Positions 1 to 8,253 of a DNA stretch of 64,000 nt are shown piece after piece (positions within the stretch are counted from its first letter, which is position 1; every line of letters begins with the position of its first letter). Made by a program: the position numbers and the translations under genes. This DNA is from Chryseobacterium wanjuense (lineage in GTDB: Bacteria; Bacteroidota; Bacteroidia; Flavobacteriales; Weeksellaceae). A model generated the notes under the pieces. It searched no databases. It was not told where the DNA came from and worked only from the letters and a program-made list of their open reading frames with translations. The DNA lies in contig NZ_FOIU01000004.1 in the NCBI RefSeq assembly GCF_900111495.1, positions 124,001 to 188,000 of the forward strand, read 5' to 3'.

Positions 1-956
1 AGGAAGGCTTTACAGAAAACAAAAACAAGTTTTTTGATTTACTTACTCCATATATTGAGAAAGAATTTAAGAATTTAAACCTTGACATAAAAGAATATGA
101 ATTGGATTCACTAATTCCATTCCAGAGGTTTGTGACTCATGTTGATATATCTTTATTAAAAGGAACATCAGATGAATTAAATATTGATGCTTTTAAAAAG
201 TGGAGACCGGAATTTGCTGATGCCGAATTTATTTTAGAAGAAGATGGAAAATACATTACCGAACGTGAAGTAGAAAAAATGTCCAAATCAAAATACAACG
301 TTGTAAACCCTGATGACATCTGTAATGAATATGGAGCAGATGGTTTAAGGTTGTATGAAATGTTCTTAGGTCCGCTAGAGCAATCCAAACCTTGGAACAC
401 GCAAGGACTGAGTGGTGTTTACGGTTTCCTGAAAAAATTCTGGAATCTTTATTTTAATGGAGAAAATTTTGAAGTTTCAGACGAAGAACCTACAAAAGCC
501 GAATATAAAGTATTGCATACATTAATAAAGAAGGTAGTTTACGACATCGAAAACTTCTCTTTCAACACGTCTGTATCTTCATTTATGATCGCTGTAAATG
601 AATTACAAAAAATAAAATGTAACAAACGCAATATTTTGGAACCTTTAGCCGTTATCATCTCTCCTTATGCCCCGCACATTTGTGAAGAGCTTTGGAGTTT
701 GCTGGGTCATGATACTTCTGTCGAATTCGAGAAATTCCCTGTGCTGAACGAGGATTATCTAGTAGAAGACGAAATAGAATATCCGGTGAGTGTAAACGGA
801 AGAACAAAGTTTAAAATATCCCTATCTGCTCAGTTATCTCCGAAGGAAGTGGAGGATTTGGTGATAAATGATGAGAAAATGCAACAGATTCTGGAAGGAA
901 AAGCGCCGAAAAAAATCATTGTAGTGCCTCACAGAATTGTGAATATCGTAATTTAA
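1..956 (+). CDS. leuS: Leucyl-tRNA synthetase, C-terminal part (5' end outside window)
   Basis: Charges tRNA-Leu with leucine in the cytoplasm. The frame is open from base 3 to the TAA at 954-956, 317 codons, so about the last third of a ~900-residue class I synthetase is present. The HIGH motif and editing domain lie upstream of the window. The KMSKS signature is at 276-290 (context EKMSKSKYNVVNPDD), followed by DGLRLYEMFLGP, the helical anticodon-binding domain and a small C-terminal domain ending HRIVNIVI. No ATG is needed in the window because the gene enters from the left edge; the TTG at 102 is an internal Leu codon. Identification is firm. Confidence 0.96.
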   Translation, partial: EGFTENKNKFFDLLTPYIEKEFKNLNLDIKEYELDSLIPFQRFVTHVDISLLKGTSDELNIDAFKKWRPEFADAEFILEEDGKYITEREVEKMSKSKYNVVNPDDICNEYGADGLRLYEMFLGPLEQSKPWNTQGLSGVYGFLKKFWNLYFNGENFEVSDEEPTKAEYKVLHTLIKKVVYDIENFSFNTSVSSFMIAVNELQKIKCNKRNILEPLAVIISPYAPHICEELWSLLGHDTSVEFEKFPVLNEDYLVEDEIEYPVSVNGRTKFKISLSAQLSPKEVEDLVINDEKMQQILEGKAPKKIIVVPHRIVNIVI

Positions 957-975
957 AAAAAAATTAACATTGGCA

Positions 976-1010
976 AATTAAAAAAAATGAGGGTCTTATT
1001 TTTTTAATTT
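976..1010 (+). terminator. Weak AT-only hairpin after leuS
   Basis: A 13-base A/T arm at 976-988 pairs with 998-1010 and is followed by T residues, 20 bases after the leuS stop. It has no G-C pairs in the stem, so it is only a plausible terminator. Confidence 0.4.
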
Positions 1011-1138
1011 TTTAACGTAAATGTTAAAATTAAGGATTATTGCCAAAAAAAGAGAAAATAATTATAATATCGAAAGTGTATTAAAATTTCCTTGTCAAAA
1101 AAAAGGCAAATGTTTATTTAAGACTCTTGCATTTTAAT

Positions 1139-1146
1139 TATTTTTG
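1139..1146 (+). promoter_or_regulatory. Candidate -7 box for the exbB operon
   Basis: TATTTTTG matches the Bacteroidota -7 consensus TAnnTTTG exactly and lies 51 bases before the exbB ATG. No good TTG is seen at the expected -33 distance (only TGTTTA near 1111), so the call rests on the -7 box. Confidence 0.5.
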
Positions 1147-1197
1147 CCTTTAATTTACACCTTGTAAAATTTTTAAAACAATATAATTTAGTTAAAT

Positions 1198-2061
1198 ATG
1201 GAAATGAATGTTTCAAAAAATGATGAGCAAGTAGTTGCTAGAAAAGCAGGAGGTTTAAACCCAGCTTTAATTATTCCTATTCTATTTATTATAGGAGTTT
1301 GTATTTATTTATTCGTTCTTGGTAACCCAGGAAACTTCAAAGATGCAGAAAAACTAGGAGGCGGATCTGTGGCTTTTTCAAGTGTTGAAGGAAAAGACAT
1401 TCATCCAGAATCGTTCTTAGGGATTATCTACAAAGGAGGAGTAATCGTACCAATATTGATTACTTTCATGATCACGGTAATCGTTTTCTCTTTCGAAAGA
1501 TATTTCGTTCTTAGCAAAGCTGCTGGAAAAGGAAACCTAGACAACTTCGTAGTACAGGTAAGAAGCTTACTAAACCAAAACAAAATCGACGAAGCTTTAG
1601 AAGAGTGCGACAGACAACAAGGTTCTGTAGGTAACGTAGTGAAAGAAGGTCTTACTACTTACAAAGCTCTTTCTCATGATACTACTTTAAATAAGGAGCA
1701 AAAAATGGTAGCTCTGAACAAAGCTATCGAAGAAGCTACTACTCTTGAGATGCCAATGCTTGAGAAAAACATGATGATCCTTTCTACTTTAGGTACTGTT
1801 GCAACGTTAGTAGCACTTTTAGGTACTGTAATCGGGATGATCAAGGCGTTCTTTGCATTAGGTTCAGGAGGTGGTACTCCAGATGCGGCTGCACTTTCTA
1901 CAGGTATCTCTGAAGCCTTGATTAACACGGCTTTAGGTATTGGTACTTCAGCAATCGCTATCATCCTTTATAACTTCTTTACTTCTAAAATTGATGGATT
2001 AACTTACAAGATCGACGAGATCGCAATGAGTATCCAACAATCTTTCGCTGAATTCAACTAA
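1198..2061 (+). CDS. exbB: MotA/TolQ/ExbB proton channel family protein
   Basis: Inner-membrane proton channel subunit that, with ExbD, uses the proton motive force to energise TonB. The protein has 287 residues and four hydrophobic segments: an extra N-terminal one (about 22-42, common in Bacteroidota members) and three matching the ExbB/TolQ core (about 79-98, 197-217, 238-262). The core has the family's small-residue pattern (STLGTVATLVALLGTVIGM and ISEALINTALGIGTSAIAI). A cytoplasmic loop separates the second and third segments. It is the first gene of a four-gene operon with two exbD genes and tonB, with gaps of 59, 11 and 24 bases. ATG is at 1198; an in-frame ATG at 1204 is the alternative. 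Confidence 0.93.
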   Translation: MEMNVSKNDEQVVARKAGGLNPALIIPILFIIGVCIYLFVLGNPGNFKDAEKLGGGSVAFSSVEGKDIHPESFLGIIYKGGVIVPILITFMITVIVFSFERYFVLSKAAGKGNLDNFVVQVRSLLNQNKIDEALEECDRQQGSVGNVVKEGLTTYKALSHDTTLNKEQKMVALNKAIEEATTLEMPMLEKNMMILSTLGTVATLVALLGTVIGMIKAFFALGSGGGTPDAAALSTGISEALINTALGIGTSAIAIILYNFFTSKIDGLTYKIDEIAMSIQQSFAEFN

Positions 2062-2120
2062 GAATTAGCAAGATATTTGCATTAAGTAAAAAGAAGTTTA
2101 ATTAAAAATCATTAATAATA

Positions 2121-2729
2121 ATGGCGAGAGTCAAACCTAAAAGACATGGAGTAGTGACGGATATGACGGCAATGTGTGACGTTGCGTTCCTACTACTTAC
2201 GTTCTTTATCTTGACCACTCAGTTTAAAAAACCTGACGTGGAGCAGATCAAACCGCCATCTTCAATATCAGAGAAGTTACTTCCTGATGCAAGTTTGATG
2301 ACTATCAACGCTACTCCGGACGGAAAATTTTATTTCCAGCCGGTAGAAAATGCATCCGAAAGACTTCAGCTTTTAGACAACATGGGACAAAAGTACGGTG
2401 TTACTTTTGACAACAACGAAAAAGCTGCATTCCAAAAAGTACAAGCAATCGGGGTTCCTATGAACCAACTGAAAAGCTTCTTGGATTTGCCGGAAGATGA
2501 GCAGAAGAATTTTAGAAGTCCTAAAGGAATTCCTATGGACAGTACAAATAAGCAATTAGTAGATTGGGTAGAGCAGAGTTTAAAAGTAAACCCTGAGTAC
2601 AAACTAGCTATCAAAGGTGACGTTAGTACAGAATATCCAAAAGTTAAAAGCCTATTTGAAGGTTTAAGAGATATTGATTTTCTTAAATTTTGGTTGATTA
2701 CATCACAAGAAGGTAAACCTAACGAATAA
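2121..2729 (+). CDS. exbD: ExbD/TolR family biopolymer transporter, first copy
   Basis: Partner of ExbB in the TonB-energising complex: one N-terminal membrane anchor and a periplasmic domain. The 202-residue protein begins with a basic stretch, then TDMTAMCDVAFLLLTFFIL, which carries the membrane Asp (D20) that is protonated in ExbD/TolR proteins. The region after residue 45 is longer and less conserved than in E. coli ExbD (about 140 residues). A second, different ExbD follows 11 bases downstream; paired exbD genes are common in Bacteroidota and may form mixed channels. Confidence 0.92.
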   Translation: MARVKPKRHGVVTDMTAMCDVAFLLLTFFILTTQFKKPDVEQIKPPSSISEKLLPDASLMTINATPDGKFYFQPVENASERLQLLDNMGQKYGVTFDNNEKAAFQKVQAIGVPMNQLKSFLDLPEDEQKNFRSPKGIPMDSTNKQLVDWVEQSLKVNPEYKLAIKGDVSTEYPKVKSLFEGLRDIDFLKFWLITSQEGKPNE

Positions 2730-2740
2730 TATCGATAGAA

Positions 2741-3313
2741 ATGGCAGAAGTACAAGTACAGGAAAAGGGCGCCAAAGGCGGCAAGGTACGTTCCAAGAAG
2801 CAGAGTACCAGAGTTGATATGACTCCGATGGTGGACTTGGGTTTTCTATTGATTACCTTCTTTATGTTCACAACCACATTCTCTAAACCGAATGTAATGG
2901 ATTTGGGTCTTCCGGCAAAACCGAAAGATAAAGATAAAAAACCACCTCCAACAGAAATTAAACTTTCTAACTCTATCTCTCTTTTATTAGGGAAGAACAA
3001 TAAAATTTACTGGCACCAACAAGATAATACATCTTTAACGGATCAGAATCTTAATGAAACTTCTTTCGATAGAGAAGGAATTAGAAAAGTTATTGAGCAG
3101 GCAAAAGCAAACGCGGCTGATAGATCTAAGTTTACTGTGATTATCAAACCGACTGACGATGCTGTATATAAAAACTTCGTAGATATTCTAGACGAAATGG
3201 CTATTACTAAGAGTGAGCAGTACGGTGTTACTGATCTTAAGCCTTGGGAAAAAGCTATTTACGATAGAAAAGTAGGTAACTCAGGAGCTCCTGCAGCACC
3301 GGCTACTAAGTAA
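2741..3313 (+). CDS. exbD: ExbD/TolR family biopolymer transporter, second copy
   Basis: Second ExbD-type subunit of the same operon, 190 residues. A long basic, hydrophilic N-terminus (about 24 residues) precedes VDMTPMVDLGFLLITFFMF, with the essential membrane Asp at D32. The periplasmic part has a basic linker (KPKDKDKKPPP) and a Pro/Ala-rich tail. It is only distantly similar to the copy at 2121 outside the anchor, so the pair is an old divergence rather than a recent duplication. The two proteins may form a heteromeric stator around the ExbB ring; that is inference. Confidence 0.92.
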   Translation: MAEVQVQEKGAKGGKVRSKKQSTRVDMTPMVDLGFLLITFFMFTTTFSKPNVMDLGLPAKPKDKDKKPPPTEIKLSNSISLLLGKNNKIYWHQQDNTSLTDQNLNETSFDREGIRKVIEQAKANAADRSKFTVIIKPTDDAVYKNFVDILDEMAITKSEQYGVTDLKPWEKAIYDRKVGNSGAPAAPATK

Positions 3314-3337
3314 TTTAAACCATAAAATTGTAAATCT

Positions 3338-4180
3338 ATGGCAAATGAAAATGCATACGATCCAAGTCTTACATTAGACGAGATTGTATTTGAAAATAGA
3401 AACAAGGAATATGGTGCATACGATTTAAGACATCAGTATCCAAAACTTTTGACAAAATCTTTCATCGTTGGAACAGCATTATTCCTTATTGCGGCATTGT
3501 CTCCTTTCATTTATCTTACTATTAAGAGACTTACAGAACCGCCTAAGCAAGAAGTAAAGGCAGATCTTGTAGAGATTCTTCAGGAAGATAAAGTTTTAGA
3601 ACAGCCGAAAGAAGAAGAACCACCTCCACCACCTCCACCTCCAAAAGAGGAAGAGAAAATTGAAATTATTCAGAACGTGGTTCCGGAGCCTGTAAAAGCT
3701 CCTAAGATCGAAACTCCACCACCGCCAATTTCTAAGCAGTTAGAAACTACGACTGGTTTGGTGAATCAGGAAGGTGTAAAAGCTCCGGCTTATACTCCAC
3801 CGCCACCGCCACCGTCTACAGGTACTAAGGCTTCAACAGTAGAAGTTAAGCCTCAGGTGACTAATGACGTATATGAGTCTGTAGACCAGGCAGCTGATTT
3901 TAGCTCAGGTGGTATCAACGGATTTAGATCTAAATTCATGGATAACTTTGATAACTCTTCTGTAGAAGGAGAAGGGACTTTAAGTACTGAAATCACTTTC
4001 GTTGTAGAAAGAGATGGATCTTTAAGTCAGGTTAAAGCTTCTGGTTCTAATTCAGATTTCAACAGAGAAGCTGAAAGAACTGTTAAGAGTATCAAAACTA
4101 AGTGGATTCCTGGTAAAGTTAACGGACAACCGGTTCGTTCTCGTTTCCGTTTCCCTGTTAAGATGAATTTCGAAGGATAA
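3338..4180 (+). CDS. tonB: TonB-family energy transducer
   Basis: Spans the periplasm and passes energy from ExbB-ExbD to TonB-dependent (SusC-type) outer-membrane receptors. The 280-residue protein has a cytoplasmic N-terminus of about 38 residues, one membrane helix (about 39-61), a long Pro/Glu/Lys-rich periplasmic arm with several Pro runs (about 85-165), and a C-terminal TonB fold (about 195-280: VEGEGTLSTEITFVVERDG, then KWIPGKVNGQPVRSRFRFPV). Fourth gene of the exb operon and followed at once by a strong terminator, which marks the operon end. Confidence 0.93.
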   Translation: MANENAYDPSLTLDEIVFENRNKEYGAYDLRHQYPKLLTKSFIVGTALFLIAALSPFIYLTIKRLTEPPKQEVKADLVEILQEDKVLEQPKEEEPPPPPPPPKEEEKIEIIQNVVPEPVKAPKIETPPPPISKQLETTTGLVNQEGVKAPAYTPPPPPPSTGTKASTVEVKPQVTNDVYESVDQAADFSSGGINGFRSKFMDNFDNSSVEGEGTLSTEITFVVERDGSLSQVKASGSNSDFNREAERTVKSIKTKWIPGKVNGQPVRSRFRFPVKMNFEG

Positions 4181-4202
4181 TTTTATCTTTAAATAATAAT
4201 TA

Positions 4203-4232
4203 AAAAAGAGAAGCTTATGCTTCTCTTTTTAT
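4203..4232 (+). terminator. Rho-independent terminator of the exbB-tonB operon
   Basis: GAGAAGC (4208-4214), loop TTAT, GCTTCTC (4219-4225), then a T-run; the flanking A and T tracts lengthen the stem. Confidence 0.9.
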
Positions 4233-4241
4233 TTTTTTTGG

Positions 4242-4249
4242 TATTTTTG
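4242..4249 (+). promoter_or_regulatory. -7 box 4 bases before the small membrane protein gene
   Basis: TATTTTTG fits TAnnTTTG; its last base is only 4 bases from the ATG at 4254, so transcription would start at or next to the start codon (leaderless or nearly so). No clear TTG lies at -33, where the preceding terminator sits. Confidence 0.5.
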
Positions 4250-4253
4250 TTAT

Positions 4254-4451
4254 ATGATGTTCAATTGGTTATCCCTAGTTACGGGATTGTTTTATATCGT
4301 TCTGGGAATTGTAGTTATTATCTACAAATTTTTCTTTACAATTCTGGATCCTGGAGTTGCCTATGCGTTAGGTGCACTTCTGATTCTTTATGGTATTTTC
4401 AGAATTTACAGAGCGATTTTGAGATTAAAAAATTCAGGAAATGAAAAATAG
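4254..4451 (+). CDS. Small two-helix membrane protein of unknown function
   Basis: A 65-residue protein with two hydrophobic segments (about 4-27 and 32-55) joined by a short turn with Asp-Pro-Gly, and a basic tail. I cannot assign a function. It starts just after the tonB terminator and its last 11 bases overlap the start of the PstS-like gene, which suggests translational coupling with it. A second frame (4217-4444) overlaps the same DNA but has no protein-like character. Confidence 0.75.
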   Translation: MMFNWLSLVTGLFYIVLGIVVIIYKFFFTILDPGVAYALGALLILYGIFRIYRAILRLKNSGNEK

Positions 4452-5313
4452 TGTTAAACTCGTAATACTATTTTTTCTTAGTATTATAGCAGTAAGCTGC
4501 AAAAATGAAGACAAATCTCCGTCTTATCACAAAGGAGAAATGACCATTTTTACCGATGAGTCCTTTAAAAGCGTTACAGAAGCGTTAGCGGATGGTTATA
4601 TGATTAATTATCCTGAGACAAAAATCAAAGTTGTTACAAAAAAAGAAGATTTAGGTTTTATCGATTTATTAAAAGATAAGGCCAGAATTATTGTCATGTC
4701 CAGAAACCTGTCTCCTGAGGAAATTAAAACGTATGAAGAACAGGTAGATCTAAAATTTTTACCGGCCAGGTTTGCTGCAGATGCTGTGGTTTTTATCGTT
4801 CCGAAAGATTCTCCGAAAGAGAGTATTTCTATGGAAGAAATTGCACAGGGAATGCAGTCGGATAATAAAGAATTTATCTTCGACGGAGCGAATTCAAGTA
4901 ACTTGAATTTTGTTGCACAAAAGCTTAAAAAACAGCCGAAAGAATTAAAATTCTCCGTGATTCCGGGGAGTAAAAATATTATTGAGGAATTAAGTAAATA
5001 TCCTAATAAAATTGGTGTGATCGGGCTCAATACATTCAGTCGCCCTTATGATAAAGAATCTGAGGAATTGAGAAGTATGGTAAAAATTCTTCCTGTGGAA
5101 AGCAAAGGAAAATTATACAATACAGATTCCGAAAATCTTCGCAAAATGAACTATCCTTTCACAAGAGTACTTTATTTTTTAACCAATGAAGGAAATTTTA
5201 ATATTGCCAACGGTTTTATAAGATATTCTTGTACACAATTAGGACAAATGATCGTTCAAAAAGAAGGCTTACAACCATACAATTTGTACAGAAGAGAGGT
5301 GCAAATGCGTTAA
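4441..5313 (+). CDS. PstS-like substrate-binding lipoprotein
   Basis: Periplasm-facing lipoprotein with a phosphate-binding-protein (PstS/PBP type 2) fold. The signal peptide ends in the lipobox AVSC with Cys20 as the lipidation site. Then comes GEMTIFTDESFKSVTEALADGY, the usual first strand and helix of PstS-like proteins, and a late section resembling PstS C-termini (MNYPFTRVLYFLTNE, GFIRYSCTQLGQMIVQKEGLQP). It is 290 residues long, within the normal range. No phosphate ABC permease or ATPase gene is nearby; the neighbours are TonB energisers and a TPR protein, so its ligand and partner are unknown. The start overlaps the previous gene by 11 bases. Confidence 0.82.
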   Translation: MKNSVKLVILFFLSIIAVSCKNEDKSPSYHKGEMTIFTDESFKSVTEALADGYMINYPETKIKVVTKKEDLGFIDLLKDKARIIVMSRNLSPEEIKTYEEQVDLKFLPARFAADAVVFIVPKDSPKESISMEEIAQGMQSDNKEFIFDGANSSNLNFVAQKLKKQPKELKFSVIPGSKNIIEELSKYPNKIGVIGLNTFSRPYDKESEELRSMVKILPVESKGKLYNTDSENLRKMNYPFTRVLYFLTNEGNFNIANGFIRYSCTQLGQMIVQKEGLQPYNLYRREVQMR

Positions 5314-5402
5314 AAAAATATTAAATTAACTTTTTTATCATAATAACTACACTATTTTGGTCTAAAAATTGTGTATAAAATAACTTGATTTATAAATATA
5401 AA

Positions 5403-7052
5403 ATGAAAGATATAATGAATATGAATGTAAAGAAGATTGCTTTTGGAGCAGCTGTGGTGTTTTTTACCAACTTTACCTTTGCGCAGACCGTACAGGATGG
5501 TATCAATAGTATTGATAGTGATAAGTATGCTCAAGCAAAAACTAATTTTACGAACATGATCGCGAAGGAGCCAAGTGCTGAAAATTATTTCTATTTAGGA
5601 AATACATATTTGAAGCAGGTGGATCCGGACTTTGCGGCGGCTACAGAAAACTTTAACAAAGGTATTGCGGCAGACAGCAAAAGCTATTTAAATAAAATCG
5701 GTTTGGCAGCTGTAAAACTTGGTAAAGGTGATAAAAATGCAATTGCTGAAATCCAGAAAGTTGTAACAGATTCTAAAGAAAAAGATGCGGAAGTATTGTT
5801 CAGGGCTGCTGAAGCTTTAACATTATTTGAAAAAAATAACTCTCCTGACTTAGCGATTCAATTTTTGAATAAAGCTATTGAAAGAGCTGAAAAGAAAGGA
5901 GTTCCTGCTCATTACTATTATACTTTAGGAGATGCTTACAGACTGAAAAGAATGCCTGGTGATGCGATGACAGCTTATGAAAAAGCATTACCTCTTGCTA
6001 AAAATAAAGCATCGGTGTATACAAGAATCGGTTCTTTATGGATGGCTGCACAACAATGGCAACAAGCAAAAACAAATATTGAGAAGGCAATCGCTACAGA
6101 TCCGTCTTATGCACCGGCTTACAAAGTAATGGCGGCATATGATATCAGATATCAGCAAAATGCAAAAGCGACACAAGACCTTATCAACTATACAAAATAT
6201 GCTGATGAAGACCCATATACGCAATTAGAGATTTCTAAGCTTTATTTTACAAACGAAGATTATGCAAACTCTAAGCAGGTTTTAGATAAAATCTTTGATA
6301 AAATTAATGATCCGATTAAGTTTAAATTAAGAGCTTATCAATTATATGCTGACGGTAAATACGCTGAAGCAAAACAAAATATGGATAACTTCGTTTCTCA
6401 GGCTGATAAAGCAAGAGTACAGCCTGCAGATCAGGGTCTGCAAGGTTTGATCGCTGCAGGATTGGCTAAAACGGAAACGGATGCTGCTAAAAAATCTGCA
6501 TTGACAGCTGAAGCTCAGCAAAAAATTGCTATCGCAAAAGCTGCTAAGGATGAAACGATGAAGTGGGATATGGAATTGGCTAAAATCGCAGGAGGAGGTG
6601 CTTCTCAGGCTGATATAGATGCAGGACCTACAAACCCGACTATCGAAGGTTTAAAACAAAAAGTTGCGGCTAATGCTCAAGATACAGATTCATTATTTAA
6701 GTTGGCAACAGCTTATCAGGATGCCAAAAACTGGAACGGAGCTATTGTAACTTGGCAGAAAATGAATACACTTCTTCCTGATTGGGCACCTGGATACTAC
6801 AGTTTAGGATATTCTTATCAGCAGGCTGGTAATAATGATGCTGCTAAAATTGCTTATGAGAAATTTATTTCTACCGTAAAACCGGCAGAGCAGGAAGCAA
6901 ACAAACAGACATTGGCATATGCTTACTTTGCCGTTGCATACATGAGCAAAGATTCTGATATGGCAAAAGCTAAAGACTATGTTGCTAAATCTCTTCAGTT
7001 GGATCCTTCTTATCAGGATGCAGTGAAATTAAATGCAGAGATCAACAAATAA
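5403..7052 (+). CDS. Exported tetratricopeptide-repeat protein
   Basis: TPR proteins act as protein-protein scaffolds; the partner here is not known. A signal peptide is visible (MNVKKIAFGAAVVFFTNFTFAQ, cleavage expected after the FAQ Ala or Gln), so it is periplasmic or surface-directed. TPR helices run through most of the ~549 residues, with typical units such as AENYFYLGNTYLKQ, YYYTLGDAYRLKRMPGDAM and WAPGYYSLGYSYQQAGNNDAA. A helical Ala/Lys-rich section (about 335-405) lies between two TPR blocks. Possible starts are 5403, 5415 and 5421; the shortest gives the cleanest signal peptide. It follows the PstS-like gene by about 90 bases. Confidence 0.85.
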   Translation: MKDIMNMNVKKIAFGAAVVFFTNFTFAQTVQDGINSIDSDKYAQAKTNFTNMIAKEPSAENYFYLGNTYLKQVDPDFAAATENFNKGIAADSKSYLNKIGLAAVKLGKGDKNAIAEIQKVVTDSKEKDAEVLFRAAEALTLFEKNNSPDLAIQFLNKAIERAEKKGVPAHYYYTLGDAYRLKRMPGDAMTAYEKALPLAKNKASVYTRIGSLWMAAQQWQQAKTNIEKAIATDPSYAPAYKVMAAYDIRYQQNAKATQDLINYTKYADEDPYTQLEISKLYFTNEDYANSKQVLDKIFDKINDPIKFKLRAYQLYADGKYAEAKQNMDNFVSQADKARVQPADQGLQGLIAAGLAKTETDAAKKSALTAEAQQKIAIAKAAKDETMKWDMELAKIAGGGASQADIDAGPTNPTIEGLKQKVAANAQDTDSLFKLATAYQDAKNWNGAIVTWQKMNTLLPDWAPGYYSLGYSYQQAGNNDAAKIAYEKFISTVKPAEQEANKQTLAYAYFAVAYMSKDSDMAKAKDYVAKSLQLDPSYQDAVKLNAEINK

Positions 7053-7076
7053 TTTAAATAGTAAATTATAGATATT

Positions 7077-7111
7077 AAAACTTCCCATTCGTAATGTTTG
7101 GGAAGTTTTTG
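7077..7111 (+). terminator. Terminator after the TPR gene
   Basis: AAACTTCCCA (7078-7087) pairs with TGGGAAGTTT (7099-7108), followed by T residues. Its 3' arm overlaps the -33 region of the bshB1 promoter. Confidence 0.88.
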
Positions 7112-7128
7112 TTTAAATCTTATCTTTG
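7098..7128 (+). promoter_or_regulatory. bshB1 promoter
   Basis: TTG (7098-7100), 20-base spacer, TATCTTTG (7121-7128): a full match to the Bacteroidota consensus. The -7 box ends 5 bases before the bshB1 ATG, so the mRNA is probably leaderless. The -33 element lies in the preceding terminator hairpin. Confidence 0.7.
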
Positions 7129-7133
7129 AAAAT

Positions 7134-7853
7134 ATGAAAACAGATATACTTGCTTTTGGAGCACATCCTGATGATGTAGAGCTGGGATGTGGCGGAACTA
7201 TTGCCAAAATGGTTTCGGAAGGTAAAAACTGCGTTATCGTAGATCTTACAAGAGGTGAGCTCGGAACAAGAGGAACCGACGAAACAAGAAAAGTGGAGGC
7301 GATGGATGCCGCAAAAATTTTGGGAGTTTCCGCCAGGGAAAATCTTGGAATGAAGGATGGCTTTCTGGTGAATTCTGAAGAATATCAAATGAAGATCGTA
7401 AAAATGATCCGCAAATACAGGCCTGAAATCGTCTTAGCCAATGCGATTGATGATAGACATCCGGATCATGCAAAAGGAGCGAAATTAGTGTCAGATGCGT
7501 GCTTTTTAGCAGGGCTGAGGAAAATTGAAACAGTTTTTGATGGCGAAAATCAGGAGGTCTGGAGACCTAAGCATATTTTCCATTATATTCAATGGAAAAA
7601 TATCGAGCCGGAATTCGTGATTGATATCTCAGAACATCTGGACAAAAAGATTGAAGCTTGTATGGCCTTCAAAACCCAGTTTTATGATCCGACTTCCAAA
7701 GAGCCGGTGACTCCAATTGCCACAAAAGATTTTTATGAAAGCTTAACTTACCGTGCTCAGGATTTAGGAAGACTTTCGGGAGTGACTTATGCTGAGGGAT
7801 TTACGTCTGAAAAGCTGATTGCACTGAAAAATTTTGATGGAATAGTTTGGTAA
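7134..7853 (+). CDS. bshB1: Bacillithiol biosynthesis deacetylase BshB1
   Basis: Removes the acetyl group from N-acetylglucosaminyl-malate in bacillithiol synthesis, the low-molecular-weight thiol of many Bacteroidota and Firmicutes. It is a 239-residue PIG-L/LmbE-fold zinc hydrolase: the metal-binding AHPDD motif sits at the N-terminus (LAFGAHPDDVELGCGG), followed by DLTRGELGTRGT and the second metal/catalytic stretch DDRHPDHAKG. The ending SGVTYAEGF is typical of the family. The ATG at 7134 is chosen because the protein then begins with the strand before AHPDD; the frame opens earlier (7098), but that part lies in a terminator. Confidence 0.93.
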   Translation: MKTDILAFGAHPDDVELGCGGTIAKMVSEGKNCVIVDLTRGELGTRGTDETRKVEAMDAAKILGVSARENLGMKDGFLVNSEEYQMKIVKMIRKYRPEIVLANAIDDRHPDHAKGAKLVSDACFLAGLRKIETVFDGENQEVWRPKHIFHYIQWKNIEPEFVIDISEHLDKKIEACMAFKTQFYDPTSKEPVTPIATKDFYESLTYRAQDLGRLSGVTYAEGFTSEKLIALKNFDGIVW

Positions 7854-7876
7854 TTAAAAATTCTTTATTATATTTG
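7847..7876 (+). promoter_or_regulatory. tRNA-His promoter
   Basis: TTG (7847-7849), 19-base spacer, TATATTTG (7869-7876), 12 bases before the tRNA. The -33 TTG lies inside the last codons of bshB1. Confidence 0.75.
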
Positions 7877-7888
7877 CACACGCAAAAC

Positions 7889-7963
<75 letters not shown>

Positions 7964-7970
7964 CAAATAA

Positions 7971-7999
7971 AAGTACACTTGTGAAAGTGTACTTTTTTT
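7971..7999 (+). terminator. Terminator after tRNA-His
   Basis: AAGTACACTT (7971-7980), loop GTGA, AAGTGTACTT (7985-7994), then T residues: a perfect 10-base stem. Confidence 0.9.
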
Positions 8000-8039
8000 A
8001 TTTCTAACTTCCTTTTTTTGAAATAGTTGATTCAGATTT

Positions 8040-8070
8040 TTTAACAATTAAAAAGAATAAAATTGTTAAA
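8040..8070. repeat. AT-rich inverted repeat
   Basis: TTTAACAATT (8040-8049) and AATTGTTAAA (8061-8070) form a perfect 10-base inverted repeat with an 11-base loop. It lies in the 250-base gap between the tRNA terminator and the PUR-protein gene, which otherwise shows no gene. No T-run follows, so it is not an obvious terminator. Confidence 0.55.
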
Positions 8071-8207
8071 GTTCGTTAAGGGAAAATGCAACAAGATGTA
8101 AATTGACAGGATAAAAAATCGTTTTTTTTCTTCTTTAAGAATTATTTTAAAACAACTTTTAAATTGAATTTTAGGCTAGTTTTAATTTATTTAAAAATAA
8201 AGGGCAT

Positions 8208-8240
8208 AAAAAAAGCACCTTTTTCAGATGCTTGTGTTTT
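8208..8240 (-). terminator. Terminator of the PUR-family gene
   Basis: On the minus strand AAGCA pairs with TGCTT across a short loop and is followed by seven T residues, 14 bases after the stop codon. Confidence 0.6.
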
Positions 8241-8253
8241 TAATTATTCTTTT

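Noticed and set aside
2366..2755. 129-codon frame antisense to the first exbD
   Set aside because: Lies entirely over a well-recognised gene; no support of its own.
2121..3313. Two exbD genes considered as a recent duplication or frameshifted single gene
   Set aside because: Both are complete with their own membrane Asp and share little sequence beyond the anchor; paired exbD genes are normal in the phylum.
4217..4444. 75-codon frame overlapping the small membrane protein gene
   Set aside because: Begins inside the tonB terminator and its product is Cys/Tyr/Phe-rich; the other frame (4254-4451) gives a regular two-helix membrane protein and abuts the next gene.
8040..8070. Inverted repeat considered as a second tRNA terminator
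   Set aside because: No T-run follows and the tRNA already has a strong terminator at 7971-7999; kept only as a repeat.
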